Positions 33,983 through 43,545 of a stretch of 57,011 bases of DNA are shown one piece after another; position 1 is the stretch's first letter, and every line of letters starts with the position of its first letter. The notes beneath the pieces are model-generated. The model saw nothing but the letters and a program-made list of their open reading frames with translations. It was not told the DNA's origin and searched no databases. Location: the NCBI GenBank assembly GCA_016794925.1, contig JAEUIW010000021.1, positions 1 through 57,011 on the forward strand, written 5' to 3'. Position numbers and translations under genes: made by a program. The DNA comes from Phycisphaerae bacterium (GTDB taxonomy: Bacteria; Planctomycetota; Phycisphaerae; Phycisphaerales; UBA1924).

Positions 33983-35622
33983 TCCAGAAGATCCAGTCGC
34001 TGTGGCCCGAGATCGTGCTGTTCGCGACCGCGTGCGTCGTGATGGTCGTGGGGATTTCGCCCAGCGTGGCGGTGCGGCGCTCGTGCGGCGTGATCGCGGG
34101 GCTCGGGCTGGCGCTGGCGGGCCTGGTGGCGATCGACTGGCCCGGTCCCGCCTCCAGCGTGGTGTGGCCCGCGCTGGCGCCGTACGTGAAGGTGCTCGTC
34201 GCGGGCGTCGGGGTGCTGCTGCTGCTGGTGCTGGCGGGTCTGCCCGACCGTGAGTACGAGGCCGCGGTCGCCCACGGCCAGCGGTACGACCCCATCCGCG
34301 CCAACCGCGCCGAGTTCTACGCCTTCTTCCTGTTCTCGATCATGGGGGTCATGCTCGTATCGGGCGCGGAGGACCTGATCTGGCTCTTCCTGGCCCTGGA
34401 GCTCACCAGCCTGCCGACGTACATCATGGTGGCGATTTCGAGCTCGCGCAACCGATCGCTGGAGGCGGGGGTCAAGTACTTTTTCCTGGGTGCGCTGGGC
34501 GCGGCCCTGTTCCTGTACGGCTTCGCGCTGCTCTACGGCGCGACGGGCTCCACGAACCTCGAGACGATCCGCCAGGTCATCGCGCAACAGCGGCTGGGGA
34601 GCGAGGCCGTCAACGGCGTCGCCCTCGCCGGCGCCCTGCTGGCGGTGATCGGCGTGGGCTTCAAGATCGCCGCGGTTCCCATGCACTTCTACACGGCGGA
34701 TGTCTACCAGGGCGCGGCCTCGCCGGTCACGGCCTTCCTCGCGTTCGTCCCCAAGACCGCCGGCTTCGTGGCCCTGATCCTGCTGCTGACGACCATCGGC
34801 TGGGGGTACGGGCCTTCCGGGCAGAGCCTGCCCGAGCCGATCCGGACCGTGCTCTGGGTCATCGCCGCGATGACGATGACCGTCGGCAACGTGCTCGCGG
34901 TTGTGCAGAGCAGCGTCAAACGCGTGCTGGCCTACTCCAGCATCGCGCACTCCGGGTACATGCTTGTCGGGCTGGTCGCCGGACCCGGTCCGGCCGGCGC
35001 CCCGTTCGCGCGCAACGGCATCGCCGCCATCCTGTTCTACCTGCTGTGCTACGGGGTGATGAACCTGGGCGCGTTCGCCGTCATGGCCAGCCTGGAGCGG
35101 CGTTCTCGCTCCGGCGCGACGGAGGAGGCGGATTCTATCGACGATCTGCGCGGGCTGTGCACCACCCGACCGATGCTCGGCTGGATCATGGTTGTCAGTG
35201 CCGTCGGCCTGCTGGGAATGCCGCCGTTGCTCGGTTTCTTCGGCAAGCTGCCGTTGTTCACCTCGGGCATCGGCGCCGGCGAGATTCCCCTCGTCGTCGT
35301 GCTGGGCATCAACTCCGCCATCGCGGCGTACTACTACCTGCGACTCGCCGCGCTCGCCCTGCTGGAGGATCCCGACGTCACTCCCGTTGGCGGTGGGCTT
35401 TCTGAGAACGCCCCGCCCGGTCGGAAGTTCGCCGGGTTCATCTGCGCCGCGGCGGTCATCGGGCTCTCCGCTCTTGCGTGGCCGCTCATCAATCTCGCCG
35501 ACGGCGCGGCAAAGTACGAGCCCCGTCTCACGCCCGGCTCGGCAGTGTCCGCTCGCGAGGCGCCCATCGTGCCTTCGGCCGACGCACTCACAGAGCCGCG
35601 CGCCGCGTCGGGTCGTCCCTAG
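33979..35622 (+). CDS. nuoN: NADH-quinone oxidoreductase subunit N
   Basis: The third antiporter-like subunit, 547 residues. GTG 33979 overlaps the nuoM stop (GTGA). Landmarks are IWLFLALELTSLPTYIMVAI (conserved Glu and Pro), SSRNRSLEAGVKYFFLGALG, FKIAAVPMHFYTADVYQGA and VKRVLAYSSIAHSGYMLVG. After the last helix the tail is polar (PRLTPGSAVSAREAPIVPSA). This is the final nuo gene in the cluster. Nothing recognisable as nuoA-E, G, H or I is present in the window, so the rest of complex I must be encoded elsewhere. Confidence 0.95.
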   Translation: MIQKIQSLWPEIVLFATACVVMVVGISPSVAVRRSCGVIAGLGLALAGLVAIDWPGPASSVVWPALAPYVKVLVAGVGVLLLLVLAGLPDREYEAAVAHGQRYDPIRANRAEFYAFFLFSIMGVMLVSGAEDLIWLFLALELTSLPTYIMVAISSSRNRSLEAGVKYFFLGALGAALFLYGFALLYGATGSTNLETIRQVIAQQRLGSEAVNGVALAGALLAVIGVGFKIAAVPMHFYTADVYQGAASPVTAFLAFVPKTAGFVALILLLTTIGWGYGPSGQSLPEPIRTVLWVIAAMTMTVGNVLAVVQSSVKRVLAYSSIAHSGYMLVGLVAGPGPAGAPFARNGIAAILFYLLCYGVMNLGAFAVMASLERRSRSGATEEADSIDDLRGLCTTRPMLGWIMVVSAVGLLGMPPLLGFFGKLPLFTSGIGAGEIPLVVVLGINSAIAAYYYLRLAALALLEDPDVTPVGGGLSENAPPGRKFAGFICAAAVIGLSALAWPLINLADGAAKYEPRLTPGSAVSAREAPIVPSADALTEPRAASGRP

Positions 35623-35856
35623 CGGTCACCATTCGCCCGCGTTCTTAAGATGTTCGGTGACTCGAGCCGGGAACAACGGAATCGTCGGTCGGAGTTGACT
35701 AGCATGACGCTCGATCGGTCCAGTCCGGTGGCCCTTGGCTCGGTTCGCACGAAGGCCGAGAGAGACCATGGCTACACCAGGCTAGCCGACGGAGCGAAGC
35801 ACACGGAGGGCGTCGTTACGATCGGGGCGCCGAAGGATCCCGACTGAGGAGCACGC

Positions 35857-36189
35857 ATGGCCGGTCAGAACGTTCACGAGTTCAACGAAGCCAATTTCAA
35901 GTCTGAGGTCTTGGACAGCACCACCCCGGTTCTGGTGGATTTTTGGGCCGAGTGGTGCGGCCCCTGTCGTATGCTGGCCCCCACCATGGACGAGTTGGCG
36001 GGCCTGTACGTCGGGAAGGTCAAAGTGGGCAAGGTCAACACCGACCACAGCCAGAGCATCGCCGTTCAGTTCCGCGTACAGGCGATCCCCACGGTCATCC
36101 TCTTCAAGGGCGGACAAGTGGTGAAGACGTTCGTGGGCCTGCAGCCCAAGAAGGAATTCGTCGCCGCGTTGGACGCGGCGTTGAAGTAG
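35857..36189 (+). CDS. trxA: Thioredoxin
   Basis: A 110-residue cytoplasmic disulfide reductase. The active site is WCGPC with Cys34 and Cys37, preceded by VLVDFWAEWCG, and the cis-proline loop is QAIPTVILFKGG. Length and fold are canonical. ATG 35857 is preceded by GAGGAG. A 234-base gap separates it from nuoN; an open frame in that gap (35650-35847) has no homology-like features. It is likely to reduce the AhpD-like protein and the Msr system among other clients, though MsrB-MsrA here is exported. Confidence 0.95.
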   Translation: MAGQNVHEFNEANFKSEVLDSTTPVLVDFWAEWCGPCRMLAPTMDELAGLYVGKVKVGKVNTDHSQSIAVQFRVQAIPTVILFKGGQVVKTFVGLQPKKEFVAALDAALK

Positions 36190-36255
36190 CACGGGCGTCG
36201 GCCGCGTTCCACGACCCCGACCGGGCCCGGACGCGCGTCGCAACCGGCGGAGGAC

Positions 36256-37401
36256 ATGGCGTCGATTCCGCACGAGAACGGACGGGGGAGCGCGAACGCA
36301 CACGGTCGCCGTCTGCGCTGCGCCGTGGTCGGCGTGGGACGCATGGGCCAGCATCACGCCCGCGTGTACCGCAACCTGCCGGGGTGTGAGCTCGTGGGCG
36401 TTGTCGACGCCAGCCCCGGCCGTCGCGACGAGATCGCCGCCAAGTTCGAGACCCGTGCGCTGGACCACGTCGGCCGGCTCCTCGACCTGGGCGTGGACGC
36501 CGTGAGCGTCGCCGTCCCCACCACCTTTCACGCCGAGGCGGCGGGCCCGCTGCTGGAGCGGGGCGTGGCCTGCCTCATCGAGAAGCCGCTCGCCGGCACC
36601 GCCGAGGAGGCCGAGGCCATCAAGCGCATCGCCGATCGCTCCGGCGCCGTGCTCATGGTCGGCCACATCGAGCGCTACAACCCCATCATGCGGGCCCTGC
36701 GCAAGGAGCAGGCCACGGGCGTGCCCATCGTGCCCCGTTTCATCGAGGTCCACCGCGTCAGCCCCATGACCTTCCGCAGCGTGGACGTCTCCGTCGTGCT
36801 CGACATGATGATCCACGACCTCGACGTGGTCCTCATGCTCATGGGCGGGCACGAGCCCGAGGAGATCCAGGCCTCCGGCGTCCCCGTTATCACCGAGCAC
36901 GAGGACTTCTGCAACGCCCGCCTCACGTTCCGTCGCCCCGAGCCCTACGGCGTCTGCGTCGCCAACATCACCGCCAGCCGCCTCGCGCTCAAGACCGAGC
37001 GCGTCACCCGCATCACCGGCGAGAACGCCTACGTCAAGATCGACTACGCCGCCAAGTCCGGCACCGTCATCCGGCGCATGGCCAACGAGCTCCAGATGCG
37101 CGAGGTCCGTGAGCAGCTCCGCCGCGGCATCGACCTCACCAGCCTCAAGTGGTCCGAACTGGTCAACATCGAGAACCTCCAGATCGACGACGGCGAACCC
37201 ATTGTCAAGGAGATCGAGGCCTTCCTCGACGCCGTCCGCACCGGCGCCAGGCCCGAGATCGACGCCCGCGCCGGGCTCGTCAACGTCCGCACCGCCGAGC
37301 GCATCATCGCCGCGGCGCGCAAGGAATGGAAGGACTACCGGCTCACCGAGGGCTGGCAGCGCCAGCTCATGGGCGCGTGGGAGTCCGGCGAGGGCGAGTA
37401 G
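36256..37401 (+). CDS. Gfo/Idh/MocA-family oxidoreductase
   Basis: A 381-residue NAD(P)-dependent dehydrogenase. ATG 36256 has GGAGG upstream. The Rossmann motif is AVVGVGRMGQHHARVY, the conserved EKP lysine is in LIEKPLAGTAEEA, and the active-site segment is VGHIERYNPIMRAL, followed by the alpha/beta domain ending in TAERIIAAARKEWKDY. The HIERYNP form is typical of sugar-nucleotide dehydrogenases such as UDP-GlcNAc 3-dehydrogenase (GnnA), used in making amide-linked lipid A. That would fit an LPS-producing cell, but no partner transaminase (GnnB) or lpx gene adjoins it. Confidence 0.88.
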   Translation: MASIPHENGRGSANAHGRRLRCAVVGVGRMGQHHARVYRNLPGCELVGVVDASPGRRDEIAAKFETRALDHVGRLLDLGVDAVSVAVPTTFHAEAAGPLLERGVACLIEKPLAGTAEEAEAIKRIADRSGAVLMVGHIERYNPIMRALRKEQATGVPIVPRFIEVHRVSPMTFRSVDVSVVLDMMIHDLDVVLMLMGGHEPEEIQASGVPVITEHEDFCNARLTFRRPEPYGVCVANITASRLALKTERVTRITGENAYVKIDYAAKSGTVIRRMANELQMREVREQLRRGIDLTSLKWSELVNIENLQIDDGEPIVKEIEAFLDAVRTGARPEIDARAGLVNVRTAERIIAAARKEWKDYRLTEGWQRQLMGAWESGEGE

Positions 37402-37667
37402 CCGGGGTTCGCCGCTCGGCCCGTGCGCCGCCCCAGCTACGACCTTCACATCCGGGCCGCTCCGGCGCGGTCACAACGAGATACACTCATACCCCATCCC
37501 GCTCCGACCGCCGGGCGCGTCGCCCCGCGATCCACGGGAGATCGACCTCCGTCGCCCAATTCTCGCCCGCGGCGTCGGACCACCCGGACGGAAGGCCCCG
37601 TCCCGAATACGGAAACGCGCGGAGCGTCACGGATCGTCGCCCCGCGCCAGGAAAGTGAACCCGCCCG

Positions 37668-39317
37668 ATGGAACCCTCTCCCGCCGGCGACCCCAAGCGC
37701 ACGCCCCCCGCCGCAGGCTCCCCCGACGTCGCCCCGAGCCCAACCCCGGCGCCCGCCTCCAGCAAGCCCAGCCCGGGCGCCCCCGGCCCGGACCGTGACC
37801 GCGGGCCGCGTGAAGGCGGCGGACGCGACCGCGGCCCCCGCCGCGAGCGCGGGCCCGATTCGCGCGGCGAGGAAGGCGGCAACCGCGCCGTGACCGGCGC
37901 GCAGGTGCTCGACCACGTCAAACGCGAGGGCTCCGGTCTCGGCGCCGAGATCGATGCCGAGCTCGACGCTGCCATGGGCGAACTCTCTCGGGCCGTCGGC
38001 ACCGATCCCAACGGGCCACGCTCGCCCGGCCCGCGCGGCGCGCTCACGAACCCCGCCAAACCCGCAATCCGCGGCCCGCGCCTCGTCCAGTCCGGCCGCG
38101 AGCACCGCACCGGCAAGGTCGTCTCCGTCGGCCCGTCGGACATCTTCATCGAGTTCGGTCCCAAGGAACTCGGCGTCGCGCCGCGCACCCAATGGAAGGA
38201 CGAGGAGCTCCCCGTCGTCGGCTCCGAACTCGAAGTCGTCGTCGACAAATTCGAACCCAACGAGGGCCTCTTCGTCTGCTCCAAGCCCGGTTCGGTGCAG
38301 AAGGCGGAGTGGGAGCTCCTCGAGGTCGGCCAGACCATCGAGGCCCGGGTCACCGGCGTGGTCAAGGGCGGGCTCGAGCTCGAAGTCGCCCACCATCGCG
38401 CGTTCATGCCCGCCAGCCAGGTCACCCTCGACCGCTCCAAGGACCTCTCCGTCTTCATCGGCGAGAAGTTCGTCTGCACCATCAGCCAGGTCGACAAGCG
38501 CGGCCGCGGCAACATCGTCCTCTCGCGCCGCGATTTCCTCCAGGCCGAGCGCAAGGAGAAGGCCGAGAAACTCCGGGCCACGCTCGCCGTCGGCGATTCC
38601 GTCGAGGGCGTCGTCCGCAAGGTCATGCCCTTCGGGGCCTTCGTCGATCTCGGGGGCGTCGATGGGCTCATCCACATCTCGGACCTCACCTACGACCGCG
38701 TGCATCTGGGCGAGAAGAACGTCGAGAAGCACGTCAAGGAGGGCGACAAGGTCGCCGTCAAGGTCCTCAAGCTCGACTGGGAGGAGAACCGCATCTCCCT
38801 CGGGCTCAAGCAGCTCAAGGCCGATCCCTTCCAGACCGCCGCTTCCGAGTTGATGGAGGGCGCCGAGGCCATGGGCCGCGTCACCAAGCTCCTCGAGTTC
38901 GGCGCCTTTGTCGAGGTCGCCCCCGGCGTCGAGGGCCTGGTCCACATCTCCGAGCTCGCCCACCGCCGTGTCGCCGCCGTCGGAGACGTTGTCAAGCAGG
39001 ACGAGATTGTCAAGGTCAAGATCCTCAAGATCGACCCCCAGTCACGCAAAGTCTCGCTTTCCATCAAGGCCCTCGCCGAACCGCCCGCGGCCGCGGGCAT
39101 GGGCGGTGGGAGTGGGGGTGGTGGTGGGGGTGGCGGGCGCGGCGGACGAGGTGGCGCCGGCGGCGGGGGCGACCGTCCCCGTCGCGAGAAGGGAATCATG
39201 CGCGATCTCGGCGGCACCGCTCCCCGCTCGCTCGAGGAAATCAAGAAGGAATCCCCCGCCCTCCGCCGTCTCCGCGAGAAATTCGGCAAGACCGGCTTCA
39301 AGGGCGGGATCGCCTAA
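37668..39317 (+). CDS. S1-domain RNA-binding protein (ribosomal protein S1-like)
   Basis: A 549-residue protein with a Pro/Arg-rich N-terminus followed by four S1 OB-fold domains. Their starts are [52 protein letters not shown] and [18 protein letters not shown]. Domains 3 and 4 carry the consensus [10 protein letters not shown] / [10 protein letters not shown]. The C-terminal tail has a Gly-rich linker ([18 protein letters not shown]) and an Arg/Lys end. Ribosomal S1 in planctomycetes has this reduced domain number; it anchors mRNA on the 30S subunit. A generic S1-motif regulator is the alternative. Confidence 0.88.
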   Translation: MEPSPAGDPKRTPPAAGSPDVAPSPTPAPASSKPSPGAPGPDRDRGPREGGGRDRGPRRERGPDSRGEEGGNRAVTGAQVLDHVKREGSGLGAEIDAELDAAMGELSRAVGTDPNGPRSPGPRGALTNPAKPAIRGPRLVQSGREHRTGKVVSVGPSDIFIEFGPKELGVAPRTQWKDEELPVVGSELEVVVDKFEPNEGLFVCSKPGSVQKAEWELLEVGQTIEARVTGVVKGGLELEVAHHRAFMPASQVTLDRSKDLSVFIGEKFVCTISQVDKRGRGNIVLSRRDFLQAERKEKAEKLRATLAVGDSVEGVVRKVMPFGAFVDLGGVDGLIHISDLTYDRVHLGEKNVEKHVKEGDKVAVKVLKLDWEENRISLGLKQLKADPFQTAASELMEGAEAMGRVTKLLEFGAFVEVAPGVEGLVHISELAHRRVAAVGDVVKQDEIVKVKILKIDPQSRKVSLSIKALAEPPAAAGMGGGSGGGGGGGGRGGRGGAGGGGDRPRREKGIMRDLGGTAPRSLEEIKKESPALRRLREKFGKTGFKGGIA

Positions 39318-39364
39318 GCCCGTTCCGATCCCCTCTCGTTGTCGCGGCATCGCTCCCGCGCGGC

Positions 39365-40762
39365 TCATCCCGCGCGCCGGAACCGTGCCGCGTACAGCGC
39401 CGCCGCGCCGATCATCCACCCCACCCCGATCAGCACCGCCTCGCGCGTGGAAGGGTCCATCAGCGATCCCGCCAGCAGCGCCCCCTCGCCCACGATGAAC
39501 ACCGCCGCGGCCGCCCGTGCGCCGCGGATCATGCCCCCTCCCTCGCCCCGCGCCCACGCCCCCCAGCTCCCCTTCAGGATCACCCCGGCTGTCAGCACGA
39601 AGAACACCCCGTCGATGAACACCACGCCCGTCACGATCTTGTCCGCGCGATCGACTCCCGCCGCCAGCAGCAGGCCGATCCCCAGCACCCCGATCATCAC
39701 GATCGCCGCCACCGGCGTCCCCCACCGCGCGCTCAACCGTCCGAACGGAGGAAAGAACCGCCCGTCCGCCGCCATCCCGTACACCAGCCGCGGCCCCGAC
39801 AGCAGCTGCGCGTTCAGCACCCCCAGCGCCGAGAGCGCCACCGCCCCGGCCACGGCGCGACGCCCCCAGCCCGGGAGCGCCGCGCTCACCGCGTCCGCCG
39901 CCAGCGCCGTGCTCGTCGCGACGCCCTCCCGGCCCAGCAGCGCCAGGTACGCCCAGTTCGCCAGCACGTACACGCCCACCACCACCGCCACGCCGCCCAC
40001 GATCGCTCGCGGCAGCGTCCGCCGCGGCTCCCGCACCTCGCCCGCGATCCACAACGCGTGCTGCCAGCCCCCGTACGCAAAGAACGCCGGCGCCAGCGCC
40101 GCGATCACACCGCTCAGGCCCGGCAACGCCTCGCCCCGTGCCGGGCCCGTCGGCGCCGGCGGCACCCGCGGCGCCGCCACCGCCGCCAGCGCCACGATCG
40201 CCAGCAGCGCCGCCACTTTCGCGAACACCGTCACCACCTGCAGCCGCGCTCCCCATCGCACCCCCAGCACGTTCGCGACTGTCACCAGCGCGATCAGCGC
40301 GCAGGCGATCGTCATCGTCGCTTCGGGCGGCGGCGCCCCTCTCCCCTCGCCGCCCACCATCGCCAGCAGATTCGCGGCACAGATGGCCGCGATGATCGCC
40401 GCCGCGCCGGCCTGGATCGCCGTCGCGTTGCACACCACGAACACGAACGCACCCAGCCCGCCCCACCCGTCCCGGAGCGCCTGGTACTGCGCGCCGCTCG
40501 CGTGATAACGCCGCCCGATCTCCGCGAACGCCACCGCCCCGCACAACGCCATCGCGCCGCCCACCACCCACGCCAGCAACGCCAGCCCCGCCGATTCCGT
40601 CAGCGACGCGACCTTCCATGGCGAGAAGAAGATCCCCACCCCGATGATCGCGCCGATCACGATGCACGATGCGTCCAGCGTCCCCAGGACCCGCGCCGGA
40701 ACGCCGACCCCTTCGCCTATCGCTCCCCCGCTCGGCAGCCCATGTCCGCCCGGTGCATCCAT
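39365..40762 (-). CDS. APC-family amino acid permease
   Basis: A 465-residue transporter with about 12 transmembrane helices. TM1 has the APC substrate-binding unwound motif (IVIGAIIGVGIFFSP). TM2/3 reads LLAWVVGGAMALCGAVAFAE. Later landmarks are LAPAFFAYGGWQHALWIAGE and VREPRRTLPRAI, the conserved cytoplasmic loop of LAT/APC proteins. This supports an amino acid/proton symporter or exchanger in the inner membrane. Substrate cannot be assigned. It converges with the S1-domain gene and is divergent from DUF2199, with ~105 bases between. Confidence 0.9.
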   Translation of the reverse strand: MDAPGGHGLPSGGAIGEGVGVPARVLGTLDASCIVIGAIIGVGIFFSPWKVASLTESAGLALLAWVVGGAMALCGAVAFAEIGRRYHASGAQYQALRDGWGGLGAFVFVVCNATAIQAGAAAIIAAICAANLLAMVGGEGRGAPPPEATMTIACALIALVTVANVLGVRWGARLQVVTVFAKVAALLAIVALAAVAAPRVPPAPTGPARGEALPGLSGVIAALAPAFFAYGGWQHALWIAGEVREPRRTLPRAIVGGVAVVVGVYVLANWAYLALLGREGVATSTALAADAVSAALPGWGRRAVAGAVALSALGVLNAQLLSGPRLVYGMAADGRFFPPFGRLSARWGTPVAAIVMIGVLGIGLLLAAGVDRADKIVTGVVFIDGVFFVLTAGVILKGSWGAWARGEGGGMIRGARAAAAVFIVGEGALLAGSLMDPSTREAVLIGVGWMIGAAALYAARFRRAG

Positions 40763-40867
40763 GACCGCGAGAATACCGGGCCTTGGGGTGAGGTGGTAAC
40801 GGCCCCCAAATTGACCGTTAAGAAGTTATCCCTACCCGCCGCGCCACCCGACCCCCGTTCCCCGCCG

Positions 40868-41422
40868 ATGATCCCTCCCAGCATGGCGCGCAAGGGCAGG
40901 ACACCCTCCGATCTCCCTCCACCACAAGGCCCCACGCCCCCTCCCGGCGACGGGCGCGGCGATCCGCTCCCTTCCTGCTTCGGCGCCCCCGCGCCCTGGC
41001 GCGAGGCGGGCGTCACCGATGACGACTTCCCGCGCCGGGTCCTGCTGAGTCCCGATCAGTGCATCGTCGATGGCGTTCATTACTACCTCCGCGGCCACAT
41101 CGAGCTGCCCATCCGCGGCCGCGGGTCCCTCTTCGTCTGGTCCGTCTGGTGCAGCGTCAGCGAAGACTCGCACCGCGCCATCGCCCGCCTCTGGCACGAC
41201 CCCGACCGCGTCCACGATGAGCCGCGCCTCGGCTGGCTCATGACCGAGCTACCCGGCTACCCGCGTACCACGGCGCGCCTGAAGACGTTCCTCCACCAGC
41301 GCGAGGTCGGCGTCGTCCCGCGCATCCAGATCGAGCCGGGTTCCCACCCGCTCGCGGACGAACAGGCACGCGGTATCACGCTCCGCCGCTGGCGGCAGCT
41401 TGTCCGAGCCGTCGCGAGCTAG
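40868..41422 (+). CDS. DUF2199 domain protein
   Basis: A 184-residue protein. ATG 40868 and ATG 40883 are both possible; neither has a clear ribosome-binding site. The body matches the DUF2199 pattern: CFGAPAPWREAG, then LSPDQCIVDGVHYYLRGHIE, LPIRGRGSLFVWSVWCSVSE, LGWLMTELPGYPRT and IEPGSHPLADEQARGI. The usual N-terminal Cys-rich CGEEH segment is replaced by a Pro-rich stretch (DLPPPQGPTPPPG). Function of the family is unknown. A long frame continuing upstream on this strand is only the shadow of the S1-domain and permease genes. Confidence 0.85.
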   Translation: MIPPSMARKGRTPSDLPPPQGPTPPPGDGRGDPLPSCFGAPAPWREAGVTDDDFPRRVLLSPDQCIVDGVHYYLRGHIELPIRGRGSLFVWSVWCSVSEDSHRAIARLWHDPDRVHDEPRLGWLMTELPGYPRTTARLKTFLHQREVGVVPRIQIEPGSHPLADEQARGITLRRWRQLVRAVAS

Positions 41423-41700
41423 CCGGCCCGCTCGTCCCTTCACAGCCCGTGCTCCGCAGCCCGTGCCGATCCCCGGGCGGGGTCGCCCCGCGATCTGGTT
41501 GACCCGCCAAGAACAAGGGGCGCTCGGCAATGGTCGGGGCCTCCCACATCGGAACAAACCCGCCGCGCCCAGCGTTCAAGACATACAGATAGAGGTAGGC
41601 CCGCAGGGAGCGGGCGTGAGCGCCGTCGTCCGGCGGTCGCGTCCCGAACCGATGCGCGCCCGTTCCATCCCAGGGCCTCGACCACAAGGGGAGACCGCTC

Positions 41701-42933
41701 ATGAAGTTCATCGCCATCGTTCTTGGGCTCGCGGCGGGTGTTTCCCTCCTCTTTGGCGCCCGCCACATGATGCCCTGCTCCACGGGCGGGTGCGCCCTGC
41801 AATCGCTCCTTGACTCCCCCAAACCTCCTCATGCCGCGCACGCGTCGGCGGCCGGCGTGACCGGGGCGTTCATCGGGCCGCCCCCCGCCAACATCCCCGG
41901 CCCCGCGTCCCCGGCCCCCGCCTCCAAGAAGGAGAACCCCAGCGTGCCGAGCTCCACCGCCGCGAACACCGCCAACGCCGCGCCCGTCTACTCCAAGTCG
42001 GCGTACGACGTCACGCCCCTCGGTCCGGCGCGAATCAAGACCCTCGCCGCGAAACTCGCGCCCGAGGATGCGCGCATCATCCTCGCCAAGGGCACCGAAC
42101 CCGCCTTCTGCGGCACGCTCCTCGACAACAAGAAGGAGGGCGCGTACGTCTGCAAGCTCTGCGGACTCCCCCTCTTTTCCTCCGATTCCAAGTTCAATTC
42201 CGGCACCGGCTGGCCCAGTTTCAACAAGCCCTTCGACAAGGACCATGTCAGCTACGTGCGCGACGACTCGCACGGCATGACCCGCGTCGAGATCAACTGC
42301 GCCCGCTGCGGCGGCCATCTCGGCCACGTCTTCGACGACGGACCCCAGCCCACCGGCCTGCGCTACTGCCTCAACGGCGCGTCGCTCGAGTTCATCGACA
42401 AGGGCGCCGAGTGGCCCGAGGCCTCCCGACCCGTCCGGACCGAGACCGCGTACTTCGCCGGCGGCTGCTTCTGGGGCGTCGAGGATCGATTCCAACAGGT
42501 GCCCGGCGTGATCGACGCGGTCAGCGGCTACCAGGGCGGCTCCGTCGACAACCCCACGTACGAGAAAGTCTGCGGGCACGGAACCGGCCACGCCGAGACC
42601 GTCCGCGTCGTCTTCGACCCCGCCCGCCTGAGCTACACCGACCTGCTCGCGAAGTTCTTCAAGTTCCACGACGCCACCCAGCTCAACCGTCAGGGCCCCG
42701 ACGTCGGCGACCAGTACCGCTCCGCGATCTTCGCCGACAACGAGACCCAGCTCAGGCTGGCGAATTCCTACATCGCGTCGCTCGCCGCCGCGCCCAGGTA
42801 CAAGGGCCGCGCCATCGTCACCCAGGTCCGGTCCGTGGCCGACGCGGGGAAGTTCTACCCCGCCGAGGACTATCACCAGGACTACCACGCCAAGCACGGC
42901 GGCCATTGCGCCCTGCCCCCGGACGAGGAATGA
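41701..42933 (+). CDS. Exported MsrB-MsrA fusion (peptide methionine sulfoxide reductase)
   Basis: A 410-residue bifunctional repair enzyme. ATG 41701 has AAGGGGAGA upstream. An N-terminal hydrophobic segment (FIAIVLGLAAGVSLLFGA) and a Pro/Ala linker show export or membrane anchoring. MsrB comes first: the two zinc CxxC pairs are CKLCG and CARCGG, the GTGWPSF motif is present, and catalytic Cys223 is in RYCLNGASLEF. MsrA follows with catalytic Cys256 in GGCFWG, the GYQGG and HAEVV-like HAETVRV segments, and DQYRSAIF. The B-then-A order is less common than A-then-B. It repairs both sulfoxide epimers in envelope proteins. Confidence 0.93.
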   Translation: MKFIAIVLGLAAGVSLLFGARHMMPCSTGGCALQSLLDSPKPPHAAHASAAGVTGAFIGPPPANIPGPASPAPASKKENPSVPSSTAANTANAAPVYSKSAYDVTPLGPARIKTLAAKLAPEDARIILAKGTEPAFCGTLLDNKKEGAYVCKLCGLPLFSSDSKFNSGTGWPSFNKPFDKDHVSYVRDDSHGMTRVEINCARCGGHLGHVFDDGPQPTGLRYCLNGASLEFIDKGAEWPEASRPVRTETAYFAGGCFWGVEDRFQQVPGVIDAVSGYQGGSVDNPTYEKVCGHGTGHAETVRVVFDPARLSYTDLLAKFFKFHDATQLNRQGPDVGDQYRSAIFADNETQLRLANSYIASLAAAPRYKGRAIVTQVRSVADAGKFYPAEDYHQDYHAKHGGHCALPPDEE

Positions 42934-42987
42934 GCCGGCCCCCGCCGGAGTGGTTCCGCGCCCGCGGCGCGTCAAGACTTGCCGTGC

Positions 42988-43530
42988 ATGTTCCGAACCA
43001 CCCCCAACCCCGCGAGTCAGTTGCCGCCGGCGGACCCCAGCCGCAAGTGGACCGGCTGGGTGGCGATCGCCACCGCGACGCTCGCGGCCCTGGCCTCCGT
43101 CTCCAGCCTGCTCGCCACCCGCCACACCACCGAGGCCATGATCGACCAGATCAGCGCGTCGGACCAGTGGTCGTATTACCAGGCCAAGAGCGTCAAGGAG
43201 GCCATCGTGCGCGGCAAGATGGACCAGCTCGCCGCGCTGGGCAAGGAGCCCACTCAGGCCGACCGCGAGACCGTCGCACGATACGAGCGTGAGCAGAACG
43301 AGATCACCGCCGCCGCCAAGTCCCTGCAGGTGAGCGCCGACGACCACCGCCGCCGCTCCGCGCTGCTGGCCAACGCCGCCACGCTCACGCAGATCGCCAT
43401 CGCCCTGTGCGCCATCTCCCTGCTGACCAGGCGCAGCTGGTTCCTCATCGCCGCACTGCTGGCCGGCGCCGGCGGCACCGTCTTTCTCGTGGTCGGCCTG
43501 GTGAGCGCGGGGCCCGCCCGCCTGTACTGA
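42988..43530 (+). CDS. DUF4337 domain membrane protein
   Basis: A 180-residue protein. ATG 42988 (MFRTTPNPA) is chosen; a TTG three codons upstream is in frame. TM1 is WVAIATATLAALASVSSLLA, followed directly by the DUF4337 hallmark ASDQWSYYQAKSVKEAI. A long charged helix follows (REQNEITAAAKSLQVSADDH), then two C-terminal helices (ATLTQIAIALCAISLLT and WFLIAALLAGAGGTVFLVV). The family is found mainly in environmental Gram-negative bacteria and has no known function. The gene lies 55 bases after the Msr fusion and 15 before the acetyltransferase. Confidence 0.88.
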   Translation: MFRTTPNPASQLPPADPSRKWTGWVAIATATLAALASVSSLLATRHTTEAMIDQISASDQWSYYQAKSVKEAIVRGKMDQLAALGKEPTQADRETVARYEREQNEITAAAKSLQVSADDHRRRSALLANAATLTQIAIALCAISLLTRRSWFLIAALLAGAGGTVFLVVGLVSAGPARLY

Positions 43531-43545
43531 GAGTGAGGCGAGCGC

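Noticed and set aside
35650..35847. 65-codon frame between nuoN and trxA
   Set aside because: No ribosome-binding site, no motif and weak codon bias compared with neighbours; more likely the trxA leader.
38192..40860. Long plus-strand frame leading into the DUF2199 gene
   Set aside because: It is the +1 shadow of the S1-domain gene and antisense of the permease; the protein-like part begins only near 40868.
41376..41822. 148-codon minus-strand frame upstream of the Msr fusion
   Set aside because: It overlaps both flanking genes antisense; the unusual AYLYLYVLNAG stretch in the middle has no supporting start or homologous motif.
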